The notes beneath the pieces are model-generated. The model ran no database searches and was not told the origin of the DNA. It saw nothing but the letters and a program-made list of their open reading frames with translations. The translations under genes and the position numbers were made by a program. Of a stretch of 7,839 nucleotides of DNA, positions 1-5,543 are shown in pieces. Each line of letters begins with the position of its first letter. Position 1 is the first letter of the stretch. Location: positions 1 to 7,839 of the forward strand of contig CAKSGP010000055.1 of NCBI GenBank assembly GCA_934454745.1, given 5' to 3'. This stretch comes from an uncultured Clostridia bacterium. Its GTDB lineage: Bacteria; Bacillota; Clostridia; UBA1381.

Positions 1-1
1 A

Positions 2-814
2 AACATAGGCGGAATAACAGGTATTCCCACAGGCTTTGAGGAGCTTAATAAGCGTACAGGCGGTTTCCACGGTGGTGAGCTTATAATAATTGCAGGACGC
101 CCGGGTATGGGTAAATCTGCCTTTGCTGTAAATATTGCAGAGTATGTAAGTATAAATCTTGGCAGAACCGTTGCCATATTTAACCTTGAAATGCCGCGAG
201 AGCAGATAGTTAACAGAATTCTTTGCTCTCAGGCATTAGTAAATAACGGCAGAATACGTACAGGTACAATGGAGCCTGACGACTGGGAGAAAATCTGCGA
301 TGTAGCAGATACAATTGCAAAAGCACCAATTTATATAGATGATTCAGCATCTATTACGGTGTCACAGATACGTGCAAAGTGCAGACGGCTCAAGCAGATG
401 AAAAATCTTGAGCTTGTTGTTATTGACTATCTTCAGCTTATGCAGGGAAGCGGCAGAAGTGATAACCGTCAGCAGGAGATTTCAGAAATTTCACGTTCCC
501 TTAAGGTTCTTGCAAAGGAGCTTGATGTACCAGTTATTGCACTATCGCAGTTAAAGCGAGAGAGTGAAAGTCAGAAGGGTAAAAAACCTATCCTTTCAGA
601 TTTGCGTGAATCGGGTGCTATTGAGCAGGATGCAGATATGGTTATGTTTTTGTTCCGTAATTATTATTACAGTAAAAATCCTGAAGAAAAGGAGCTTGCA
701 GAATGTATTATCGCTAAGAACAGAAGCGGTGACGTTGATACATTCCCCTTAGGCTTTAAGGGTGAGTATACTAAGTTCCAGACGGTGGAGTTCAGAGTCA
801 GTGAGGAGGCGTAG
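2..814 (+). CDS. dnaB: Replicative DNA helicase DnaB, C-terminal part (5' end outside window)
   Basis: This is the ATPase part of the hexameric replicative helicase that unwinds DNA at the fork and partners with primase (called DnaC in Bacillus). The frame is open from base 2, so the N-terminal primase-binding domain and most of the linker lie outside the window; 270 residues are visible. In visible numbering, the RecA-like fold shows Walker A GRPGMGKS at 32-39, Walker B with VVIDYLQLM around 139-147 (Asp142), the ALSQLKR segment at 180-186, and KNRSGD from 239, where Arg241 matches the family's arginine finger. An ATG inside Walker A (107) opens a shorter frame but cannot be the start, because conserved sequence continues upstream of it. 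The stop is TAG at 812-814, embedded in a hairpin. tilS follows after 26 nt, probably on the same transcript. Identification is secure; only the truncation limits it. Confidence 0.97.
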   Translation, partial: NIGGITGIPTGFEELNKRTGGFHGGELIIIAGRPGMGKSAFAVNIAEYVSINLGRTVAIFNLEMPREQIVNRILCSQALVNNGRIRTGTMEPDDWEKICDVADTIAKAPIYIDDSASITVSQIRAKCRRLKQMKNLELVVIDYLQLMQGSGRSDNRQQEISEISRSLKVLAKELDVPVIALSQLKRESESQKGKKPILSDLRESGAIEQDADMVMFLFRNYYYSKNPEEKELAECIIAKNRSGDVDTFPLGFKGEYTKFQTVEFRVSEEA

Positions 815-835
815 TGCCTCCTCTTAAAGTAGGAG
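803..835 (+). other. Stem-loop over the dnaB stop with a competing pairing to the tilS RBS
   Basis: GAGGAGGC (803-810) and GCCTCCTC (816-823) form a perfect 8-bp stem with the 5-nt loop GTAGT, which holds the dnaB stop codon. No T-run follows, so it does not look like a terminator. CTCCT at 818-822, inside the 3' arm, is also the exact complement of AGGAG at 831-835, the ribosome binding site of tilS, across an 8-nt loop. The two pairings exclude each other. Base complementarity is seen directly; a regulatory role is inference. Confidence 0.5.
831..835 (+). promoter_or_regulatory. Ribosome binding site deciding the tilS start
   Basis: AGGAG lies 5 nt before the ATG at 841 and supports that start. 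The alternative GTG at 814 would use GAGGAGG at 803-809, but both that site and the GTG lie within the strong hairpin at 803-823. Confidence 0.7.
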
Positions 836-840
836 TCCTT

Positions 841-2169
841 ATGATAAGTAAAGTTAAAAATACTATGTGTCAGCATAATATGTTCCCTCGACGGTCTGTG
901 CTTGTGGGACTTTCGGGAGGAGTTGACAGTGTAGCACTGCTGCATATTATGCACAGCTTAGCAAAAGAATACGGATTTTGCGTGTACGGGGCACATATAA
1001 ATCACGGCTTGCGGGGAGAGACGGCAATACGTGATGAGAAATTTTCACAAAATCTATGCAATAAGCTTGGAATAAGATTTTTTGTAAAACACGCAGATGT
1101 TAAGGCATATTCAAAAAGGCTTGGTATCAGCGAGGAGCTTGCAGGGAGATGTGTGAGATATGACTTCTTCAGAGAGCTAATGGAGGAGTATAATATAGAA
1201 TATACTGCAACGGCACACCACAAAAACGATAATGCAGAAACGCTGCTTATGAATTTTATACGTGGCAGTGGAACGGGCGGTTTATGCGGTATTCCGTATA
1301 GACGCGATAAGTATATTCGTCCGCTTCTTGATGTATCACGTTGTGATATTGAAAAATACTGCTGTGATAACGGTCTTGATTTCGTTACTGACGAAACTAA
1401 TCTTGATACGATATATACACGTAATAAAATACGTAATCGGCTTATTCCGGAGATTGAGGAAATGCTTAATCCTAATTTTGTTGATACCGTTACGCAAAAT
1501 GCAATCATAATAAGAGATGATGAGGATTTTTTGTCGATTTCCGCAGAAAATGAGTATAAGCGTATTGTATCGGAGGGGAGTGCGGATATAAAAGAACTTG
1601 CATCTTTGCATAAAGCATTGGGTCGTCGTGTAATCCGTATGATGATTGACAGAGCGTGCGGTGTGGCAGATGTATCCGCGCAAAGAGTAGAGGCAGTGTA
1701 TGACCTTGTTCTTAAAGACAAAACAGGACTTTCCTGTGATATTGCAAAAAATGTAAGTGCAAGATGTGAATACGGGAAGCTGATTATCGGTCGTATAAAG
1801 GACGAATGCCCCGAATTTTCCTACACTATTAAAGTAGGAGAGGAGTGTTTTATTCCCCAGCTTGACTATACGGTGTCTGTCAGTTATGCCAACGAGAGAG
1901 ATGATGACGAGGCACAATATTTTGAAACAGATGACAGTATTGATAAAATAACTGTTACAAACAGGCGCAAGGGCGATAAATTTATTCCGTCAGGTATGCG
2001 AGGAACGAAAACTTTAAAGGACTATATGATAAATGAGAAAATCCCAAGAGGCGAAAGAAGCCGTATAGGCATTGTGCGTATAGGCGGAGATATTGCCTGG
2101 GTTATAGGATATAGACGTGATGAAAGATTTAAGTTCAGGAAAAAAGGTATAAAAATTAAAATAGTATGA
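841..2169 (+). CDS. tilS: tRNA(Ile)-lysidine synthetase TilS
   Basis: TilS uses ATP and lysine to convert cytidine 34 of the CAU-anticodon isoleucine tRNA to lysidine, so that it reads AUA and is charged with Ile instead of Met. It acts in the cytoplasm and is normally essential. The 442-residue product matches family length. It has the PP-loop SGGVDS at 25-30, NHGLRG at 54-59, an HHKNDNAET segment at 126-134, RGSGTGGLCGIP at 141-152, the RPLLD segment from 160, FVTDETN at 181-187 and RNKIRNRLIP at 194-203. A C-terminal TilS domain contains RRKGDKFIP at 375-383 and KTLKDYMINEKIPR at 390-403. The ATG at 841 is preferred over an in-frame GTG at 814 because of its RBS and because it puts the PP-loop near residue 25, as in known TilS proteins. 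The HH motif reads ND where many homologues have DD. The Bacillus neighbour hpt is absent downstream. Confidence 0.95.
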   Translation: MISKVKNTMCQHNMFPRRSVLVGLSGGVDSVALLHIMHSLAKEYGFCVYGAHINHGLRGETAIRDEKFSQNLCNKLGIRFFVKHADVKAYSKRLGISEELAGRCVRYDFFRELMEEYNIEYTATAHHKNDNAETLLMNFIRGSGTGGLCGIPYRRDKYIRPLLDVSRCDIEKYCCDNGLDFVTDETNLDTIYTRNKIRNRLIPEIEEMLNPNFVDTVTQNAIIIRDDEDFLSISAENEYKRIVSEGSADIKELASLHKALGRRVIRMMIDRACGVADVSAQRVEAVYDLVLKDKTGLSCDIAKNVSARCEYGKLIIGRIKDECPEFSYTIKVGEECFIPQLDYTVSVSYANERDDDEAQYFETDDSIDKITVTNRRKGDKFIPSGMRGTKTLKDYMINEKIPRGERSRIGIVRIGGDIAWVIGYRRDERFKFRKKGIKIKIV

Positions 2170-2201
2170 TGTTTGCACAACCAAAAGTATGTGTAATTAT
2201 A

Positions 2202-2230
2202 TTGACAAAATACGAATACTATGATACAAT
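2202..2230 (+). promoter_or_regulatory. Sigma-A type promoter of ftsH, extended -10
   Basis: A perfect -35 TTGACA (2202-2207), a 17-bp spacer and -10 TACAAT (2225-2230) preceded by TGA (2222-2224) give a near-consensus extended -10 promoter. Transcription would begin near 2237, leaving a leader of about 43 nt before ftsH. No terminator is seen after tilS, so read-through from upstream may also feed ftsH. Confidence 0.82.
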
Positions 2231-2279
2231 GATCGTTGTGTGAAAGTAAGTCTGAAAACAGGTATAAAGAGGTGCTTTA

Positions 2280-4091
2280 ATGAAAAAAATGGCAAAGAAT
2301 ATTGGTGTATGGATTGTTATTTGTGCAATGTTTACAGCGATGTTCACGCTCTATAATAAATATTCGGATAAGCCGGTTGAAATTCCCTATTCGGAGCTTA
2401 TTTATATAATTAAGACCGAGCAGGTATCGGAAATTGAGATTTCAGGCAGTACAGCAAAGGTAAAACGCCGTGATAATTCAAACGGTGCAGAATCTTTATG
2501 TGTTGCCGAGATACCCGGCAGTGAACAGTTTCACAGGGATATAGGCGAGGAACTGCTTGAACAGCAGGAGGTAGGCGGCATTAAGGTAACCTATAACGAA
2601 CCGAGATTTTCGCTGTTTGGCTCTTTTGAAATTATTCTTTTTGTAATAATGATAGTAATTTTGCTTTCTTCATTTACAAAAAAAGGCGCAGGGGGAAAAT
2701 TTACCAAGAGCCGGGCAAGGCTTGCAGGGGACAAAGTGAAAACAACCTTTGACAACGTGGCAGGAGCAGACGAGGAAAAGGCCGAACTTGAAGAAGTGGT
2801 TGATTTCTTAAAGGATCCTGAAAAATACACAAAGCTTGGGGCGAAAATACCGCGGGGCATACTTCTTGTGGGTTCACCCGGAAACGGGAAAACCTTGCTT
2901 GCAAAAGCAGTTGCTGGTGAGGCAGGTGTGCCGTTTTTCTCCATAAGCGGCTCGGACTTTGTTGAATTGTATGTGGGTGTGGGAGCATCACGTGTACGTG
3001 ATTTGTTTGAACAGGCGAAAAAAGAAAAGCCTTGCATAGTATTTATAGACGAGATTGATGCTGTGGGCAGAAAACGAGGTGCCGGTATGGGGGGCGGTCA
3101 CGATGAACGTGAGCAGACTCTTAATCAGCTACTTGTCGAAATGGATGGTTTTGAGGAAAATGACGGCGTTATAATAATTGCCGCTACAAACCGACCTGAT
3201 ATACTTGATAAAGCATTGTTGCGCCCGGGCAGATTTGACAGACAGATAGTTGTGGATTATCCTGACGTAAAAGGCAGAGAAGCAGTTTTAAAGGTTCACG
3301 CAAAGGATAAGCCTTTAGCTGATGATGTGGATCTTGTAAAAATTGCAAAGCTTACAACAGGATATTCCGGCGCAGAGCTTTCAAACCTCTTAAATGAGGC
3401 GGCAATAGTTGCGGCAAAGAATGATCGTGAGGAAATCACAAATGAGGATATAGAAAATGCCAATCTTAAGGTTATGATGGGCAGCGAAAAACGTTCACGT
3501 GTTCTTTCTGATGCAGAAAAGAAGCTTACGGCATATCATGAGGCAGGTCATGCCGTTGCGGCACATATTGTAGATGATACACAAAGTGTTACAACAGTTT
3601 CAATAATCCCCAGGGGAAGAGCCGGAGGCTTTACGATGTATCAGCCTGAATCAGATAACAGAATGTATGCATCAAAAAATGAAATGATGAACAAAATAAT
3701 AGTAATGCTCGGCGGCCGTGTTGCAGAAGCTGTTATGCTTGATGATATAAGCACAGGTGCTTCAAATGATATTGAACGTGCAACATCACTTGCACGCGAT
3801 ATGGTGCTTAAATACGGTATGAGTGACAAAATCGGACCTGTATCTTATGATAGCGGTGGCGAGGTTTTCTTAGGCCGTGATTACGGACATACAAAGTCCT
3901 ATTCGGAAAACAAAGCGTCAGAAATTGATGAGGAAATCAAGAATATTATTACAAAGCAGTATGAAAAAACGGAAAAAATAATTAGGGGGAACCGTGATGC
4001 TCTGGAAAGAACAGCCAAACTGCTTTTAGAAAAAGAAACAATAACAGGCGATGAATTCGTAGCTTGTTTTAATATGAAAGGAGAAAAATAA
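2280..4091 (+). CDS. ftsH: ATP-dependent zinc metalloprotease FtsH
   Basis: FtsH is a membrane-anchored hexameric AAA+ protease that extracts and degrades damaged membrane proteins and selected cytoplasmic regulators. The 603 residues show a transmembrane segment at about 8-25, a short extracytoplasmic domain at about 28-112, and a second transmembrane segment at about 115-132. The AAA+ module follows: Walker A GSPGNGKT (198-205), pore loop YVGVG (231-235), Walker B IVFIDEID (253-260), and a second region of homology from Asn304 with arginine fingers Arg315 and Arg318. The protease domain has HEAGH at 420-424 and STGASND at 491-497, whose Asp497 is the expected third zinc ligand. Walker A differs from the usual GPPGTGKT, and the pore aromatic is Tyr rather than the more common Phe; both keep the key chemistry. 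The C-terminal tail is somewhat shorter than in B. subtilis or E. coli FtsH. The start has an RBS (AAAGAGGTG, 2266-2274) and its own promoter. The next gene begins one nucleotide after the stop. Confidence 0.97.
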   Translation: MKKMAKNIGVWIVICAMFTAMFTLYNKYSDKPVEIPYSELIYIIKTEQVSEIEISGSTAKVKRRDNSNGAESLCVAEIPGSEQFHRDIGEELLEQQEVGGIKVTYNEPRFSLFGSFEIILFVIMIVILLSSFTKKGAGGKFTKSRARLAGDKVKTTFDNVAGADEEKAELEEVVDFLKDPEKYTKLGAKIPRGILLVGSPGNGKTLLAKAVAGEAGVPFFSISGSDFVELYVGVGASRVRDLFEQAKKEKPCIVFIDEIDAVGRKRGAGMGGGHDEREQTLNQLLVEMDGFEENDGVIIIAATNRPDILDKALLRPGRFDRQIVVDYPDVKGREAVLKVHAKDKPLADDVDLVKIAKLTTGYSGAELSNLLNEAAIVAAKNDREEITNEDIENANLKVMMGSEKRSRVLSDAEKKLTAYHEAGHAVAAHIVDDTQSVTTVSIIPRGRAGGFTMYQPESDNRMYASKNEMMNKIIVMLGGRVAEAVMLDDISTGASNDIERATSLARDMVLKYGMSDKIGPVSYDSGGEVFLGRDYGHTKSYSENKASEIDEEIKNIITKQYEKTEKIIRGNRDALERTAKLLLEKETITGDEFVACFNMKGEK

Positions 4092-4092
4092 A

Positions 4093-4299
4093 ATGGCTAA
4101 AACAGTAACAAAGGATACACTTATAGGCGAGGCTCTTATGATGGATATGGGGATTGCAGAAATTCTTATGGCATCAGGAATGCACTGTGTAGGATGCCCT
4201 GCATCTCAGGGGGAATCAATCGAGGAGGCGTGTGCCGTTCACGGAATCAAAACCGAACCTCTTATAAAGAAAATCAATGAATTTTTAGCTGGAAAATAA
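4093..4299 (+). CDS. DUF1858 domain protein with CxxC motif
   Basis: The 68-residue protein matches the small DUF1858 / hybrid-cluster-associated disulfide family, judged by recollection of the pattern. Diagnostic features are an N-terminal helix with EALMMDMGIAEILMASGM (13-30), then HCVGCPAS with Cys32 and Cys35, then a GESIEEACAVHG segment (40-51) carrying Cys47. The family is widespread in anaerobes. It is thought to be redox-active or metal-binding through the CxxC, but no biochemical role is firmly known. No signal peptide or membrane segment is present, so it should be cytoplasmic. The start is supported by AAAGGAG at 4077-4083, which lies inside the end of ftsH. The one-nucleotide gap implies co-transcription and probably translational coupling with ftsH. 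No terminator follows before the next promoter. Family assignment is fairly sure; any link to FtsH function is speculation. Confidence 0.85.
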   Translation: MAKTVTKDTLIGEALMMDMGIAEILMASGMHCVGCPASQGESIEEACAVHGIKTEPLIKKINEFLAGK

Positions 4300-4334
4300 T
4301 ATTTAGAAAAATAGAAAAAATTTTAAAAAAACTA

Positions 4335-4363
4335 TTGCAAATATTTGAAAAGTATGTTATACT
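4335..4363 (+). promoter_or_regulatory. Sigma-A type promoter of the secreted-protein cassette, extended -10
   Basis: TTGCAA (4335-4340), a 17-bp spacer and TATACT (4358-4363) preceded by TGT (4355-4357) form an extended -10 promoter. A-tracts and T-tracts at about 4306-4331 sit directly upstream, where an UP element would lie. Transcription would begin near 4370, leaving a leader of about 59 nt to the chosen start at 4429. Confidence 0.75.
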
Positions 4364-4416
4364 GATAGTAATATATGGTAGACACAGATATTTTATATTT
4401 TGATATAACTGTAAAT

Positions 4417-4421
4417 GGAGG
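4417..4421 (+). promoter_or_regulatory. Ribosome binding site deciding the start of the secreted protein
   Basis: GGAGG lies 7 nt before the ATG at 4429 but only 1 nt before the ATG at 4423, so 4429 is the start. The upstream ATG at 4375 has no ribosome binding site and would sit only a few bases from the predicted transcript start. Confidence 0.8.
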
Positions 4422-4428
4422 TATGACG

Positions 4429-5124
4429 ATGAAAAAGCTTGCGATTGGGTTGCTTGCAGCGACAACTTTAGCATTGGGGACGGTTGCATCTGCGGCGGAT
4501 GTTGCAGAAGCTACATCGGTGGATGCTTATACAGGATTTGATAACTCGACACATTTTACTGAGAGCAATTCCCGTATTAATGAGTATCAGACCGTACTTA
4601 TCAAAAATAGCGATAGTGAAATTGTATATATTGATGAAGCCGAGACAACTTTTGGCGAGGCTATGAGATTTATGCTTAGGGGTAGCACAGTCGCAGAAGG
4701 CACATACACAGCAATTTTCGGTAGCGACATTATAGGTAGTAAAGAAGTAACATTTACGGTTGGAAGACGTAATGTGTCAGGTACAGATAATAAAGGTGTT
4801 TCACACGAAGCGACAGTTGATACCGCAAATAAGATGAAAGTAGCAGATGAACCTGCTCTCCAGGAAGAAGACGGTACATTATACAAAAAGGGATTTGTAT
4901 ATTTATCCAATGGCACTGCGTTTAACAAAGCACATATTGTAGCAGAAAATGGAACAACATATCTCGGCTCCGTTACTATTAGTGATACGACAACTGTTGT
5001 GTCGGGTGAAAGTCCTATAGCATACGGCATAGAAATCTACAATATTCCTGAGGAGAGTAAAGGTATTAACTTGTATTTAGGTACTGAAACTACAACTACA
5101 TCGAATGAGGGGGCGAATGAATAA
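4429..5124 (+). CDS. Secreted protein of unknown function
   Basis: I do not recognise this family. The 231-residue product begins with a textbook Sec signal peptide: MKK, a hydrophobic core of small residues at about 4-19, and an ASA cleavage site after Ala22. The mature part of about 209 residues is acidic, rich in Thr, Ser, Gly and Asn, and has no cysteine. Alternating hydrophobic strands suggest two beta-rich, possibly Ig-like units at about 50-112 and 145-218; the first ends in a GTYTAIFGSD...VTFTVG pattern. The tail is a Thr run followed by NEGANE. There is no LPXTG motif, C-terminal membrane anchor, lipobox or visible catalytic signature, so it is probably released or held non-covalently at the surface. 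It has its own promoter, and its stop overlaps the ATG of the next gene (TAATG), implying coupled translation. The start at 4429 is chosen by its RBS and by the signal peptide. Export is well supported; function is unknown. Confidence 0.85.
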   Translation: MKKLAIGLLAATTLALGTVASAADVAEATSVDAYTGFDNSTHFTESNSRINEYQTVLIKNSDSEIVYIDEAETTFGEAMRFMLRGSTVAEGTYTAIFGSDIIGSKEVTFTVGRRNVSGTDNKGVSHEATVDTANKMKVADEPALQEEDGTLYKKGFVYLSNGTAFNKAHIVAENGTTYLGSVTISDTTTVVSGESPIAYGIEIYNIPEESKGINLYLGTETTTTSNEGANE

Positions 5125-5312
5125 TGAAAAAATACATAGAGCCCAAATTTGAAGTTTCGATGTTCTCAGCAGAAACCATATCTGCTTCGGAGGCTACTAA
5201 CCCTTTATCACTTCCGTATGGTGAAGGTGTTAGCACATTTATGACTCAGCAGAGTACTGCGAATAAAATCAAGAAACAGTACAATTTTAACGAAGCGATT
5301 AAGTTTAATTAA
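5124..5312 (+). CDS. Small protein of unknown function, 62 residues, coupled to the secreted protein gene
   Basis: The ATG shares a base with the upstream stop (TAATG), and GAGGGGG at 5107-5113 lies 10 nt before it, so translation is plausible and probably coupled. The product starts MKKYIEPKFEVSMFSAETIS and has no hydrophobic core, so it carries no Sec signal peptide. It has no cysteine. A middle section has Pro and Gly (NPLSLPYGEG, 26-35), and the tail is Lys/Asn-rich (NKIKKQYNFNEAIKFN). From memory, the MKKY..P..EV..F opening resembles many short hypothetical proteins of gut Clostridia and Bacteroidetes, whose role is not established. It could be a leader-bearing precursor peptide, a partner of the secreted protein, or a structural small protein; nothing in the window decides. 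No modification enzyme, peptidase or ABC exporter is nearby, which weakens the precursor idea. A terminator follows 10 nt after the stop. Confidence 0.72.
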   Translation: MKKYIEPKFEVSMFSAETISASEATNPLSLPYGEGVSTFMTQQSTANKIKKQYNFNEAIKFN

Positions 5313-5322
5313 GAAAAAATGT

Positions 5323-5356
5323 AAAGAAACTGTTGCGTTTTGCAGCAGTTTCTTTT
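5323..5356 (+). terminator. Intrinsic terminator after the two-gene cassette
   Basis: AAAGAAACTGTTGC (5323-5336) pairs with GCAGCAGTTTCTTT (5342-5355) around a GTTTT loop. The stem is 14 bp with a single T-G wobble (5333/5345). An A-rich stretch precedes it, and the descending arm ends in TTTT followed by a T-rich but interrupted tail. It starts 10 nt after the small gene and separates the cassette from tig. Confidence 0.85.
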
Positions 5357-5458
5357 GGGTTTGATTGGATTTTCTGTTCAGCTTTTTGCGGTTTTGTACT
5401 ATTTAATGTACATTTTTAAATTAAAGTTAGTAATTTGATAAAAATTTTGTAAAATCAA

Positions 5459-5487
5459 TTGCTTTTTTTTTATTAATGTGTTATAAT
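5459..5487 (+). promoter_or_regulatory. Sigma-A type promoter of tig-clpP-clpX, extended -10
   Basis: A perfect TATAAT (5482-5487) preceded by TGT (5479-5481) forms an extended -10. A weak -35 TTGCTT (5459-5464) lies at 17-bp spacing. Transcription would begin near 5494, giving a leader of about 50 nt. No CIRCE element or CtsR-type heptamer repeat was found by eye in the region 5313-5543, so heat-shock repressor control is not evident. Confidence 0.75.
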
Positions 5488-5543
5488 TAGTAAGATTTTA
5501 ATAATGCGGAATTGTCGCACAAAACAAAAGGAGGACTAATCAC

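Noticed and set aside
814..840. GTG at 814 as the tilS start
   Set aside because: It lies in the hairpin loop, overlaps the dnaB stop and adds nine residues not needed by the family; the ATG at 841 has its own RBS.
1002..1721. Long minus-strand open frame opposite tilS
   Set aside because: It lies wholly antisense to a conserved gene, its translation is Ser/Arg/Leu-rich with no recognisable domain, and no promoter or RBS supports it. The same holds for the antisense frames over ftsH, tig and the secreted-protein gene.
2176..2240. CACAAC (2176-2181) and GTTGTG (2235-2240) flanking the ftsH promoter as operator half-sites
   Set aside because: Six-base arms 53 nt apart are easily chance, and no known repressor site matches.
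4375..4428. ATG at 4375 as the start of the secreted protein
   Set aside because: No ribosome binding site, only a few bases from the predicted transcript start, and it would put 18 extra residues before a textbook signal peptide.
5395..5412. Short inverted repeat TGTAC/GTACA in the gap before tig
   Set aside because: Five-base arms in AT-rich DNA, about 45 bases upstream of the promoter; expected by chance and no match to a known operator.
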